Shown: positions 24,001-36,500 of the stretch, one piece after another
Numbering within the stretch: position 1 is the first letter of the stretch
How the letters are laid out: each line of letters begins with the position of its first letter
DNA from: Ramazzottius varieornatus
Lineage: Eukaryota; Tardigrada; Eutardigrada; Parachela; Ramazzottiidae
Length of the DNA: 64,000 bases
Assembly: GCA_001949185.1 (NCBI GenBank)
Contig: BDGG01000002.1
Span: forward strand, 3,589,427 to 3,653,426
Direction of reading: 5' to 3'
Program-made: the position numbers and the translations under genes
Notes under the pieces: generated by a model
Database searches by the model: none
Told to the model about the DNA's origin: nothing
What the model saw: the letters and a program-made list of their open reading frames with translations, nothing else

Positions 24001-25016
24001 TTCGGCATGGTACAAATTGGTAATTTTATTGTGCATCAGTTTTAACGTGCAGAAAACGGTACTCACTTTTTCTTTGTTTTTCATCAGATCGAGTAACGCC
24101 AGTGCCGGCTGCGCTCCTTACCAGCTTGGTCTCGCTTTTATATTTGGCCTTGGGAAGGAACGTTTATTCTTTGATCAACCTTGTCTCGATAGTGAACTGG
24201 TTGTCAATTGGAACATCAGTTTTCGTACTGGTAAGAGTACACTACCCCCGATATCTTCGCGAAGCCTGTAACCCATGGCGCCACCTACAGGACGGACGTC
24301 TTCCACACAGTCCCTTTGCACGCCGTACGTCTCGTAGATTCCGCAGGTGGCGCCGTTGGTGCCAGGCTTCACGAAGACATGGGGAGATGTCGTACTTCAG
24401 AAACGGCATAGAGTCACAGCATAACTGCTGTCGGCAAATAAGTCCAATATGATCGTCTATCCGAGTGGCAAACGGTTAAAGTTTATGGCAATGGAAACAT
24501 GCGCCACTGGTCCAACGACAGTATTCATTTCATTTGCCGGCGTCGCATATTGTATCGCCACCCAATTGGGCAAGCAAGAAATCGCTGGACAGCTCTTTTC
24601 CTAATAGATATTCCTGCGATGGAAAAGACCGAACCTTCGGCGACCATTCAAAGTAAGTTACCATCTAGATACCTGCGATCACCTTCCCCAAACGCGGAAA
24701 CCTTCCTGTGGTTTCTGCTCCCCACAGATTTCACTTCTCTGGCCAGTGCTGTACCTGCTCAGCACAGTTTTCCTGAGCATATTACCGCTGTACAGGAAGC
24801 CGCTAGAAACAGGTGCGACCCGAAAGCCTTTTGTTCGAAGAACCCAGAGAACCTACGAAACAACTTCTGATTTCAGGTGTTGGAATACTGCTCATCCTGA
24901 CAGCTTTACCAGTTTACTTCTTAATGAGCTTATACAGGAAAGAGAAACCGCCGGCTCTTGAGAATCTAACCGGTACGAGAAACACAGTTAGTAAAATAAA
25001 ACAAAATAACAAATAA
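21096..25016 (+). CDS. SLC7 (LAT / y+LAT) heteromeric amino-acid transporter light chain
   Basis: This is a plasma-membrane amino-acid exchanger of the LAT branch, which works disulfide-linked to an SLC3 heavy chain. Thirteen exons join in frame: 21096-21297, 21460-21577, 21656-21684, 21767-21826, 21917-22030, 23230-23355, 23423-23567, 23668-23905, 23968-24019, 24088-24230, 24608-24652, 24728-24812, 24877-25016. That gives 498 residues, the family length, with twelve predicted helices. The substrate-binding helix 1 motif [12 protein letters not shown] is intact. [24 protein letters not shown]-type and [11 protein letters not shown] match the LAT core. The Cys after helix 3 (FYPGCSRVP) corresponds to the heavy-chain disulfide site (LAT1 Cys164). 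The C-terminus is short and basic (KIKQNNK). Whether it prefers neutral or cationic amino acids cannot be told from sequence alone. A 1.2 kb fifth intron carries a family E hairpin repeat. Confidence 0.93.
22831..22893. repeat. Short hairpin repeat, family E, copy in SLC7 intron
   Basis: The unit gatcgtttacctgagtggcg is followed about 20 bases later by the complementary gtgcgccac and a second atcgtt. The same layout (GATCGT, GAGTGGCGC, a spacer with a GCCA word, GCGCCAC) recurs at 26270, 28477, 32772, 47310, 53358 and 57728. Confidence 0.55.
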
Positions 25017-25798
25017 TCGTACCGACCACGGTTGCAGTTTTCATGCTATCATATGCTAATGTGGGTTAGTTTCAGATCATTTGACACGCTTTGCTCAAAA
25101 GACACTATTAGTTTGCTGACCAAAGGAGGAAGAAACAGAAGACCCTCACTGTTTGCTCGGCTTCTTCTTCTTGGACGGATTGGCCTGTTGCGAGCTGGCC
25201 TGGTCGCTGCCTGGAGAATCGGAAGTACCGTTACGGACGACTTCCTCCTGAACGACGATCAATTCCTTGTTCTGCAAAAACAAAGAGTCCACGTTGCAGC
25301 ATTTTGTACACGTGTACAGTGAAAAGTTCCACTTTGACAGAACCTCTTCAATTCTAAAGTGTAAAATATTATTCCTTCTCGACAAAGCCAAAAGCTTGTC
25401 TAATTATTACAGAATTCTCCCTCGCTGTCCATGAATAGCCCCTCAAAACCTTGAACCTTGAGCTCCTCTTTGACTGCGAAGACTTGAGTTTTCCGAATCC
25501 AACCGGAAGTCTTCGTTTCTTTCGGGTTAGATGTTTTAATGTGAAATGAAATTTCTAGCGAAAACCAAAACTGGGATAAAATTAAGAGTCGAGATTCTTC
25601 GAAAAATATTAGTATACTGAAGAAGTATGGTGAAATCACACGGGGAGTAATGGTGAAGATGAGAGAAAAGCATGCCTGACTGAAGTGGGAGATTCGCTCA
25701 TCGAAGAAGAGCTGCCACAAATGTGCTGTAGACGAAAGTTACACAAAATCAAAGGGAAAACCAGTAGGCCGTTTTGGAGAAACAGTTCTTCTTTTCCC
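25017..25798. other. 3' regions between convergent genes; possible extra minus-strand exon 25274-25146
   Basis: On the minus strand, 25274-25146 encodes NKELIVVQEEVVRNGTS and a lysine-rich end (KKKKPSKQ), preceded by a good acceptor (tttttgcag). It could be an alternative last exon of the coiled-coil gene at 25799-28206. It does not join in phase with the GTAAGG donor at 25802, because a stop would follow. I therefore leave it out of the main model. Confidence 0.35.
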
Positions 25799-28206
25799 TT
25801 ACTTCTGCACTTGCTGCTGGATAGTTCGCACTTCGGTAACAGTCTTCCCACGCACCTGTTCAAGCTCTTGGCGCAGTTCCCCCATCTCGTGCTCCATGTT
25901 GCCGCGCATCAGCTCCAGCTCCTGACGAGTGCGATTCAGCTGCTGGTGAGTGTCGTTCAGCTCCCGGCGCAACTGGTCGCGCTCCTGGTAGACAGCCTGG
26001 GCCTTGTGCTGCACCTCCTCACGCTGAGACTGTGCCACACGTATATCCTCTACCACGCGGCGAGTCTCGTTCTCCGAACGACCAGTGCGCTCCTTCATCT
26101 GCTGCATCTCACTTTCCCACATGGCCTTCTGTTGCTGCATCTGCTCCAGAGTCTTGTGCATCTCTTGGATCTGCTGGTCTTTCTCCTGCAGATACAAAGA
26201 AACCACATTCGACTTCAACACTTCAAAAAATAGTGCAGTTTGGTAATCGAAACGTACATGATGGATATTAAAGTGGCGCAAGCTTTCAGTGTCATTGGCT
26301 GGAAGAGCGCGCTACTCATGGTAACGATCTTGTACATTCTGTTTGCCCAGCTCCCATTTCACAAGATAGAATTAAAGGAAAGATGGAAAAAGACTGAAAT
26401 AAACGAGAGCACCCTCCTCTAGATATTTTCTGAGAAACAAAAACAGTGACAGCTGAGGAAAGGGCAAGAGCCTCTGTAACAGCGAAGATACAGCAACAGT
26501 AGAAAGGGTCATGACGTATCGGTGCTGTACTGTATAGCCACTGCACGTGCACCGAGTGGGCAATGGCACGCTCTTGGACGTCACATGGTCACTACGCAGC
26601 CGCTGGGGGAATGCCACGTGTTGCATCGGACGTTCAAGAGAACTTCCTCTTTCAGAAGTGCTATCCGAGACAAATCCCAACAAATTCGACATGCAAGCGA
26701 AACAAAGCTCAAGGATAGAGTATGCCGAAAGGTAGGTGCGCGACCGAAGTCGAGCACGACTTCCCTACCCTGAATTTCGTACTTCCGGGTTTGTCTCCCC
26801 AAATTTGAACACTTCCTGGTACGAAAGCTAAGCTGAAGCTAACCCTAACCTGAAGTCTCCAGCTCAAGGTTCGTTCTCATTTGGAAGCAGACCATGAAAG
26901 TAAAATTCAAAAGGAAGGAACGTAGAAATTTGGAAGAAGGAAGTGCGCTTTACCTTAACAGCTTTGTCCATGGCGTTGCGTTGCTCCATCACCTCCATCA
27001 TCTTCATAGCTTCGCGCTGAGCGTTAATCTGCAGACTTTCTACATCTCGACGGACCACCAGTAGTTCATCAGCTGTCGCCTAAAGACACATTCAACGTAA
27101 GGAGCAGGTTAGAAAAGGTAGTACAGGGAGAAGCCAAGTTGGAAACCTGCCTTGATGACTTCTTCTCGTCTGGCAGCATCGTTGCGCATCTTATTCAACT
27201 CCGACGAAGCCTGGTTCCAACCTTCAGTAGCGTCTTTCATCTTTTTCTGCACCAGCTCCATCTCCTTCAGGGCACGTTGGTTCCTGTAAAAGAAACAGCG
27301 GATCAACCAGGAAGGGAAGTGAGAACGAGCAAAATCAAGTCAATCAAGCTCTTTCAATCAGTCGATTGCACGAATCCAGATTGGTTTCAAGTTGGTAAGG
27401 GGGCTCTCGATCAACTCATATTGGCTTACGCTCGGTTTTCTTCCTGGGCGTTGAAGAGGTTAGCTTCCGTCTTCTTCAGGGTAGACTCGGTCTCGTTGAT
27501 GCGGTTTCTCAAAGTGGCGTTCTCGTTCTTTGAGGTGGCCAGTTGAGAGTGGAGGCTGCGGCAGGTTTGGTCCAGGTCGTTGAGGTGATCTTTCATCTGT
27601 TTGTTCTCTTTCTCCAGTTGCTGGACTTTCCTGGAAGGAAACGAACCGAAAAACTTGGGAAAAAAGTCAGAAAAATTCTGAGCGACCAGAATACTGCCCT
27701 CACCTGGCCAGGTCAGCATTCAAGAAGTCCTTTTGAGCAGTCAAGCGCGTGTTGACGTCGTTGACATCTCGGATGTAGTTGCGCATCCTCTCCATCTCCT
27801 TCTGCACTTCCTCATTACTTGCCACGATCACCACGTTGCTTTCGATGCCGAGCCAGTTGGCGATGGTCTTGTCCAAGCCCAGTTGAACAAGGATGGTCTT
27901 GGTAATGGCCAACGGGAGGTAGAACATCATGGCAAAGAGGCCATCCAGGAAGAGACCACGAACCATCTTGACCGGCATCATGGAGGAAACGAAGTTGGCC
28001 ATGGGGATCACCTTGGTCTGAACAATGGTGATGGCCAGTTCGATGGTCAGCAGGATCAAACCGGAGACGGACAAAGACTGCTTGGCCTTTCCCTGGGTGA
28101 AGCGGAACTCTTCTGTGACGATCCCGGAAGCCGACTCGTTGTCCACGGTTGACTTCCTGTTGATAACGACGCCTTCCTGTCGACGGCTCACCACGTTCCC
28201 GTTCAT
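25799..28206 (-). CDS. Membrane-anchored long coiled-coil protein, family not recognised
   Basis: Five minus-strand exons join in frame: 28206-27704, 27630-27430, 27283-27151, 27079-26954, 26185-25799, about 449 residues. Residues 1-45 are polar. Two hydrophobic segments follow (VSGLILLTIELAITIV and GLFAMMFYLPLAITKTILV), separated by a short basic loop. From about residue 130 to the end it is an almost unbroken coiled coil rich in Gln, Glu, Arg and Lys (for example RDQLRRELNDTHQQLNRTRQ). This layout suggests a membrane-tethered scaffold or filament-like dimer. Exon 3 to exon 4 needs a GC-AG intron (AAG|GCAGGT); the nearby GT would break the frame. The ATG at 28206 follows an acceptor-like tttcacag, so a 5' exon may exist. 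The end at 25799 is the first in-frame stop. No function is proposed. Confidence 0.75.
26270..26332. repeat. Short hairpin repeat, family E, copy in coiled-coil gene intron
   Basis: In reverse orientation it reads gatcgttaccatgagtagcg, then cttccagccaatg, then gcttgcgccact. It lies in the intron between the fourth and fifth exons of the minus-strand coiled-coil gene. Confidence 0.6.
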
Positions 28207-28476
28207 CCTCCTTCTGCGATGAACTCGCGCTTTCGGTTTTACCGGAAAGACCTGTGAAAAATACAGAAGAACTAGGAGCAACAGATCGGCAACGCAATTT
28301 TCAAATTCCGGGAAGAACTGAAAATGAGGCGGAATTTTGCGGCTTTCACGAGAAAAGCACGAGGAAGCTGAGCACTGACTGAAGCAATCGCCCAAAGGAA
28401 GCTCGCGATCGCAGTTCAAATTTCAAAAGGCAAGGCACATTGTGGGAGCTGGCCCAGCTGGGCAAACAACAATTAC

Positions 28477-28541
28477 AAGATGGTTATCTTGAGTGGCGCA
28501 CACTTCCAGCCAGTCGCAACGAAAGCGTGCGCCGCTTTCGG
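28477..28541. repeat. Short hairpin repeat, family E, intergenic copy
   Basis: Reads agatggttatcttgagtggc, then cacttccagccag and gcgtgcgccgc. It lies just upstream of the coiled-coil gene start. Confidence 0.6.
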
Positions 28542-28836
28542 CCACAGGTCATCATCATCAGAAGGACCTCCTTGTGGGGAAAAGCCTATGAGGATTGTTG
28601 GTGAACTGTGAACTGGAATCACTGGAACTAGACGGCGCAAGAGTGGAAGACTGGAATTTTCAGTACGGTGCGGTCAATGACGTCATCCAGCGGTGGACGG
28701 ATGATTTACGCAACGAATTACCGAAAGCACAGAGCGGTTCATCGAAATCGAGTACTGTACAGCCTAACCCAGACCTCGGAATCAGTCAATCAATACATTG
28801 TTGGTCTGAAAAATCAGTTTAAATGGATTCGAGCAC

Positions 28837-29081
28837 TACTGTAATGCTTCATGAACGTGNNNNNNNNNNNNNNNNNNNNNNNNNNNNNNNNNNNNNNNNN
28901 NNNNNNNNNNNNNNNNNNNNNNNNNNNNNNNNNNTACTGTAATGCTTCATGAACGTGGCGAAGTAAGTCATCATACGCGTACAGTTAAACCCCGGTGTCG
29001 AAATTTTGCCCTGACGATCCCCCAAGGGATGTTCCAAGCGTATGATGACTCACTTCGCCAAGTTCATGAAGCATTACAGTA
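28837..29081. repeat. Family A TIR elements bordering an assembly gap
   Basis: A left end (tactgtaatgcttcatgaac) occurs at 28837-28859 and runs straight into 75 Ns (28860-28934). The same left end then restarts at 28935 and is followed by a complete 147-base element ending at 29081 with the complementary right end. The inner arms extend the inverted repeat to about 45 bases (gtcatcatacgc against gcgtatgatgac). The gap is therefore bordered by two copies of the same terminus, a typical assembly break at a repeat. Confidence 0.8.
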
Positions 29082-29517
29082 GCTCTCCTGTTTGGGAAAG
29101 GTGGAATCCACGCACCTGTGACGGATTGCCTGTAACAACTTGCACCCCCTGGCCGGTCGTAGGCGACAGTAGCGTAATTCGTCGAACATAGATCGCTGTT
29201 CGAGTTTTTGGAAATGGGAAAGCAAGTTCAGCAAGATTCCCTTCCTTGCATTCTTTTCCTTCATTAGGAGTAGTACGACACGGAGTCAAGACTACCCTAG
29301 GTTCGTCCGCTCACTCAACTGCCCGAGGATAACACTGTCAAGAGATAGAGGATTGTGTTCAACCATCGTGGAGCAGCTGGGCTTGAGAAACACTCTCGGC
29401 AGATCCTTTTAGAGACTGCTGGTAAGAAAAGTCTGCTTCAAGTTGCGTCAGTGCCAGACACGAATATTTTCTTGCAGAGGTTCTAGTCCTCATCCCCATG
29501 GTACGCTCGATGGAAGA

Positions 29518-32500
29518 ATGCTGAGTGTGGGGAACGTTCTGATCCGGCATGGGCGAACGAAACTAACGATCACATCGCTCGCCACGGGCTTCCGTCCAAC
29601 GAAGGTTTGTCTGCTGATCGTCAAGCGACCATTCTCGCTTCCGACTCGCTCAAGCAGGCACTTCCCTGCCAGAAACCTTCTCCAACGGCCCGAAGCTCAA
29701 CAGAAAGGATGGCTGAAAGGATGGCTGAAAGGATGGCGGGGGAAGTCATCGAGCAAGCCACCGCGGAGACCAGAGAAGCCAGGGAAACCAGAAAAGCCAA
29801 AAGAAGTAGAATCCGAAGAGACACCTCCCGAGAATCTCTACGCGAAACAACTCGACAAGATTCCCGAACCTATTCCGAGAATGAAAGACTTGAAAAAGGA
29901 TGAAATTCGAAGGTTCTTCGGGCAAGCTTACAACCAGAGATGGAGAATAGGCGGTAAGAATGGCCAATTGTCCGAATTTTCAGAATCTTTAGGGTTTTTT
30001 CCTGAATATTTCGATAGATCTTCCAGAGTTGTTTTCTTTCAGGTGCGGTGGCTCTTTTGCTCATCTCAAGTTCCGTTTCGATGGCGGTACCTTACTGCGT
30101 GGGGAAGATCATCGACGTCGTCGCGAAGGCCGGTGAACAGACCAAAGATACGTTATTCACAATAGCAGCCATTCTCGTCCTCGTTTTCGTTGCTGGAGCT
30201 GCCGCGAATTTCGGACGAGTTTACCTCTTCCAAACCACATGTATGCATTTCTCTCAAATTCCTAACCACAGTGATGACATTGGTGAAGACTTAATGGAGA
30301 AAATTTCGCTTGATTTTGCAGCGGCGAAGATTGTCGCGGAAATTCGTACACGACTGTACTCGTCGCTGATGCGTCAGGACTTGACGTTCTATGACGCCAG
30401 GAAGACTGGCGAACTAGCTAATAGGTTGTCCAACGATGTCTGGACTGTCGGTGATTCTCTCACACAGAATATCTCCGATGGACTTCGCTCTCTCATGTCG
30501 ACTGTGATCGGAATCGGTATGATGGTACGCTTCGACTCATTTTCTCACTCCGATTTACCTTACGACCTCGCGCGTGACATAATGCGCGACTGCATCGGGA
30601 CATTGTGCTGAATAGTATCTCTATCTTTTCAGTTTTACATATCGACGGATTTGGCAGTATTAGGTTTGGTGACAGTTCCTCCCATTGCCGCCTTGGGCAT
30701 CTTTTACGGAAAGTACCTAAAGAAGATCACAGAGAAGATCCTGGACGCTTGGGCAGCTTCGACTCAAGTAAGTAAATTTCGCAAGTTATTGTCTTCACGA
30801 GCCGTCTGGCTAGGCCGCGCCTGCATACATTTTTACTGTTGAAACAACATAGCTTGGTGTATGCAAGTAGTTGACAAATTAGTTCCTTTCTACTTCCGCC
30901 GTATTGCAGCGTTCTTACTTTGCCAGAAGTGTTCTCGTTTCATATCTTTTTCTTTCCAGGTCGCGACGGAACGTTTGGGTAATATGCGGACCGTCCACGC
31001 ATTCAACCAAGAGCAGAAAGAGATCAAGCTGTACGATGACAGCGTGGTGGACATGCTGAAGCTGCAGTACAAAGAAGCAACGGCCAAGGCGATGTTCTAT
31101 GGAATGGTAAGAAGCATGAAGCCCGGATCCAAGAAAGAGGTCCTCTTCTCCGTCTTATTCTTGCTTAGGTTCCGTGGCTAAGACTTACGTACCTTTTATG
31201 ATTTCAGGCTGGGCTGACGGGGAACTTAGTCGTCTTGAGCGTTCTGTATTACGGCGGAATACTCATGTCAAGAAGTGCCATCACGGTTGGGGATTTATCT
31301 GCCTTCATAATGTACTCGGCTTACGTCGGTACATCTATTGGCGGTAAGAAAAACGGTTCACTACCAGAACCTGAGTTAAATTTCTGACAAGAACACTTTT
31401 TTGTAAATTGATTTGCTTTTCGGGTTTCTAACTTGCATGGTACGTGCCAAACGTAATGGTACTACAATTAGTGTCTTGTAGTCTTACAGTTGGCATATTT
31501 ATTTCGGATTCCTCTCACCTGACGAGCTTTGTATTTTTGGAAGGTTTATCTGGATTCTACTCCGAGATGATGCGCGGTATCGGTGCCAGTGCGAAGATGT
31601 GGGAGATTTTGGATCGCGAACCCGCCGTTCTTCTCGATAGTAAGTCAATAAAGAACAATTCTTGAGTACAGCATAGTGTTAGTGGTCGATCGGAGGCATA
31701 ATTGCTTTGATTTTATAGCTGGGATCATCCCATCGCAACCGCTGAAAGCTTCATTAAAGTTTGACCATGTCGACTACAACTACGGTGCGCGGAAAGAAGT
31801 GCCGGTCCTTCAGGACTTCACGCTGGAGATATCTGAAGGCTCTTTCACGGCTTTCGTCGGTCCCAGGTATGTTGTGTTTGTCTCTACTTCTTTACTAAGT
31901 CTTTGTCTTTCTTGAACAGCTTGATGAACGAGTTGTGGTGGATGTGCGATACGAAGGAAGTAGACCGATCAGCGTCTTTTCAGTGGTTCGGGAAAGTCGA
32001 CAGTCCTCTCGCTTCTGCTTCGCCTGTACGACCCAGATGAAGGCGCCGTCTACTTTGGTGGCATGGACATCAAGACACTCAACCCAAAGTGGCTGCGTTC
32101 CAATATCGGCTTTGTACCTCAGGTATTAGAAAATTTTGCCACGCAAAGTTCGGTGATTCAAAGTCGAAATCAGCAGGGACTTTTTGGTACCGTTGCTGCT
32201 TGGAACGGCCTTTTTCGGAGTGACTGAGGGGCACGGTCTTGTCAAGCGGTAGCTGCTGTAGTCGTATTTTCCAGATCAAAGTCATTCACCGTGCATTCTT
32301 TCTTTGTCTTGCAGGATGTGCATCTGTTTTCCTCGACTGTGTACGATAACATCGTGTACGGTGGTAACGAGGGCGTAACGAGGGACGAAGTAATGGAGGC
32401 TTGCAGGAAAGCCAATGCTTACGACTTCATCATGGAAATGCCAAACCAGTTTGACACATTGGTTGGCGAACGTGGGCTTCTCCTCTCCGGTAAGTAGAAA

Positions 32501-33198
32501 TTCTCTCGACATTAACAGTTATCATTCCAGACTTCAGACACCTTCCATAATTCGGTAATGTCCGTAATTCGGTAATTCGGTAATTCGGTGAAGTCCTGAG
32601 ACGTCATCTAACCTTTCTGACTAATGCCTTTTCAGGAGGACAGCGGCAAAGGATATCGATCGCCCGAGCTTTGGTTAAGGTAAACTAAGCTGATAATCCA
32701 TCAGAATATTATCTTTTTAAGACTGGTTGTGAAAATCAAAGGAGATGGACCTGGGCAAACAGAAAGTGCATGATCGTTGTCTCGAGCCGCGCACGTCTTG
32801 TTGCTATTGTCCGGAAGGGTGCGCCACTCAAGATAACGATCTTCTCGATATTGCTTACCAAGCTTTAGATTCTAGATTCGCTTAGTCAGATTTCTTTTTG
32901 AGATCTCAGTTCGGCTTTCTTCGTTGAATAGAATCCAAAGATTTTACTTCTGGACGAAGCCACGAGCGCTCTGGACTCTGAGAGTGAGTCTTTGGTCCAA
33001 GCCGCTCTGAAGGAGCTGTCGAAACAGCGGACTGTCGTGACGGTCGCTCACCGTCTTTCCACGATTCGAGAAGCGGACCAAATCTGTGTGCTGGATCAAG
33101 GCAGGATCATCGAGAAGGGTCGGTACGCCGAATTGCTGGCCAATAAGAAAGGTGCCTTTAGGAAGCTCATCCAGCGGCAAATGCTGGCAGTAACCTAA
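29518..33198 (+). CDS. Mitochondrial ABC half transporter, ABCB10-like
   Basis: This inner mitochondrial membrane half transporter, linked in animals to haem synthesis and biliverdin export, dimerises to form a full pump. Twelve exons join in frame: 29518-29953, 30043-30240, 30322-30524, 30633-30767, 30960-31106, 31208-31343, 31544-31639, 31719-31866, 31984-32122, 32315-32489, 32636-32679, 32932-33198, 707 residues. The N-terminus is basic and Ser/Arg-rich with no acidic residue ([15 protein letters not shown]), as in a mitochondrial presequence. A lysine/proline-rich linker follows, then the six-helix domain ([23 protein letters not shown]-like, [11 protein letters not shown]). The ATPase has Walker A GPSGSGKST, Q-loop IGFVPQ, signature LSGGQRQR, Walker [13 protein letters not shown] and H-loop AHRLS, all intact. 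The order and wording match ABCB10 better than ABCB7 or ABCB8. The same frame is open to 29443, but 29518 is the ATG that gives the best presequence. Confidence 0.93.
32548..32592. repeat. Short tandem repeat (8-base unit) in ABCB10 intron
   Basis: About four copies of an 8-base unit, taattcgg, follow one another in the intron between exons 10 and 11. Confidence 0.6.
32772..32841. repeat. Short hairpin repeat, family E, copy in ABCB10 intron
   Basis: This copy shows complete ends: gatcgttgtctcgagccgcg on the left and gcgccactcaagataacgat on the right, 70 bases overall. It lies in the last intron of the ABCB10-like gene. Confidence 0.65.
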
Positions 33199-33537
33199 TA
33201 CAGGGCTCTCCAGACCTGTAATTTGCATCCACACTAACGAATGTGACCAAAGATGATTTTAGTGCTTGAAAATACGACTGCTTTCTGATTGCCTTGGACA
33301 GTGGTAATTTTTACCGGTTTTAAATGTTGCCTAGATCAAAATTTATATCCCTGTTTGAACGCTTAACACTTCTCTACTCTATTTCCTTCTTCGTTTATTT
33401 TGCGGTGAGAAGTGCGTTGGGTTTTCGGCCTGCTCTCTGTTTTGTTTCTCCGGATGTTGTTTAGGCTTTGTAAACTTCGCTGCGGATAATTTTTGGGAAA
33501 TTTTTCCCTGCCGGAAGTCTGCGTTCGGCAGAGAAGA

Positions 33538-36500
33538 ATGCACCTGACAGGGTATATGGTGGTCAGTTTCGGTTTGAGTCTTTCTCTCCTGGCTGGTCTC
33601 TCAGCTTCCCTACAGTGTCAAGCGTTTTGCCGGAAAGACCAGGCTCAGAACTTTAGGCAGTTTCGTAACGATACCATCATAACTTTCTGTCAGTTGTGGG
33701 AAGACAAGGACGCCTTGATCGACCCAGCCATCGAACTGGGCATTCAGAGCCTACGGGATTCTTTCCCGCCCAACGTCCATTTCGAATGGATCAAGATGGA
33801 ACTTCCGGGTGGCTGTTCCAACTCTGACGAAACGTAAGGTTATTTTATCTGTTGGGGCGGAGGTGCTAACGAGTTTGTCGAGCGGGAGTTGTGTCTTTCT
33901 AGGTCTTTGCTGATTTCGCCAGCTGCAGTGGAACTGAACGTGCGGAAAAGCTCGTTTGGCTGTTCAGTCTTCATGGGACCAGCGTGTACGGCTTCGGTCG
34001 AACAAATTCGGGGTCTGCTGAGCTCGTGGAATATCCCCGTGCTAACCACCGAGGCTGGAGGGATTACGGGGAACCAAAAGGCTGCCAGCAAGCTTTTGAC
34101 CAGGCTGGGTTTCAACCAAGAAGCCGTTGGTCTGTTCCTTGTCAAAGTCCTCGAGTATTTCTCATGGACCAACATCGTGATTGTAAGCTCCTCCTTTGCT
34201 TGATTGCAAAGTTTTGATGCCTGACAAAACAGCCGATTAGTAACATTACCCGAACGCTGCAGATCACGTACTTGCATACAGAGTAGGCTGAGCCCACCAT
34301 ATGACGGAAGTAGGCAGGTGCATGCTGGCTTAGCTCGCTCTTGTTTATCCCGCTAACTCCTCAGCTCTTGATTTCTTTGACTCTAACAATCACTTCGTTG
34401 AGAGGGGTTTTTGTAATTTAGCGTTTTATTACAGATTTTTGACAGTGATGCTGCGTCGACAGCCTTCGCCAACAGCTTTGAGATAGTGTTACGGGACTTG
34501 ACCGGAAGTAGCGTGGACCCGGGTTCCAGGATGCTGCCGATCTCATCGGGAGCAACAGCGACGGATTATAGAGGTCTATTGTCCCGAGTACGACTCACCG
34601 CCAGAGGCACGGCTTCCTTTCTTCTGGACGAGTCTTGTAGTCTTTCTCCTCCATCAGATATTTTCAACGTGACACCGTGACTTGCATGAATGGCTAATTA
34701 TACTGTTTTCCAGTGGTCGTTATCGCGGCGTTGTCCGATATCGCTCGTGACATAATGGTAGGTCCAAGAAAGGCTGAAATATCTTTGCCGAAATTTTACT
34801 ACTATTCTTGTCGGAAATTATAGGTGACTGCTGGAGATATGGGCATGACCAGCGGAGACTACGTAAGCTCAGCTGACCGGAACCTCCTGAAGAAGACACA
34901 CGGCTCGTTATGGAAATGCGAAAGCAGTTCAGCTCTGTTCTCGTCTAGGTATACATTACGACGGATCTTTTTTACACTAACGGACGGACTGGTTCCATCA
35001 CTTTCAAGGCAACGACAGACGTAGGTATCAATATTCGTCCACAGAACGAAGCATCGCTGCAAGGTAACCTTTCCAAAGAAGCAGCCGACACCAATGCGGT
35101 AAAGAAGTCTCTCAAACAATCCTGGTATGGTCTCCCAGTGTAACATGATTACTACAGGATGTGAAGGCTGCTTTCCAAAGTCTCTTTATTATGACTTTAA
35201 AAGTCCCTGACACCAGAGCGAACGCCGAGTATCAGACCCGAATCAAAAAGCTGTCCGCCGAGAAATATCACTACATCTACGACGCAGCCGACAAGGTCGG
35301 GGGATGGGTACACATACTTTCCTAGAAAGCCTTGCGCTATGATCGTGAAGGTTTCCATGTGAGATTAAGGTCTTGGTTGCAGGTACCATATTCCGTCACG
35401 GGTTTCTTCGACGCCTGTCGTCTGTACGGACTGGTGAGGTCGCCTCCTATAACCAGGTCGACCGCATGCAAAGAACTTCTCTGACAAAAGGTTTTGTTTC
35501 AGGTGCTGAACGAAACTCTGAAAGCCGAACAAGATCCACTCGATGGTCTGGCAATGACTCGAAAGATGTGGGGTCGAGTGTTTCCCGGCCTAGGAGCCGA
35601 GGTTGTCATCAGCGAGAATGGCGATCGCGTGTTCGACTTTTACCTGCTGGGTTTCGATCCACACATAGCGGCATTCACTGTATGGAATCTGCTAAAATTT
35701 TCTCAAGGTGATCCAGGTTCAAGCTCTTCCTTTTGCAGCCCGTGCTGGACTTCACTGCCTCGACCCGGAAAGTAAGCCTGGTTAGGGATATTTTCTGGGC
35801 GAACCGCCAAGGTCCTCCGCCCAACACGCCACCTTGCGGCTATGACGGCAAGAGTGGAGTGTGCGCTCGTGCTGCCACCACCGGTGTGCTGTCGGCTGGT
35901 GCTATCGCTGCCATCGTGGTCGGTGGAGCTTTGGGCTTGATGGTGTTCATGGTGCTCATTGCAAGGTAAGTATCTAGTGTTAAGAAGAAGAATACAATCA
36001 TGTCCGTCTGAGAACTTTCTCTTGGATTGAAATTTTAGACAGCGAAAAAAGGGCTGTGCGAGAGACAACGAAAACTGGTGGCGGATTGATTGGTTAAACA
36101 TTACGGGTACGTACCAGACTCGAAACCTCAAATCTGTACTGGTACCAACTTTGTTATCTTGTTTATAGCGTTGAAAGATGCTCGCTCGGAATATCTTTCG
36201 TTCCATAGTAGCGGTAGTTCGTTACAACGAGTTACCTTTGCTGTCGGCACCGCTGGCGCAGCCCCAGAAATTGCAATACAGGCGCCGAGTCAAGATGAAA
36301 TGCACAGTGCACCGCGGGTGAGAGCAAATTCTCCCTCCCCCAGTCGTCATCTTGCAGTGCTGAAACGTCTGAAAACTCGACGGTCTTTGCAGCTGCCATC
36401 GAATTCGGTCGGCCAACTAACGGCTCTTAAAATCCCCTCATCGCATTCTAGCAATACTATGCCTGAGTCAAAGCGAGTGCGAGAAGCTGCCGCATCGTAT

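Noticed and set aside
25146-25274. Minus-strand exon with lysine-rich end as last exon of the coiled-coil gene
   Set aside because: It cannot be joined in frame with the visible donor, so it is noted only as a possible alternative exon.
25685-26233. Long + strand Leu/His-rich open frame
   Set aside because: It is the antisense of the coiled-coil exon at 26185-25799; glutamine and glutamate codons give leucine-rich shadows.
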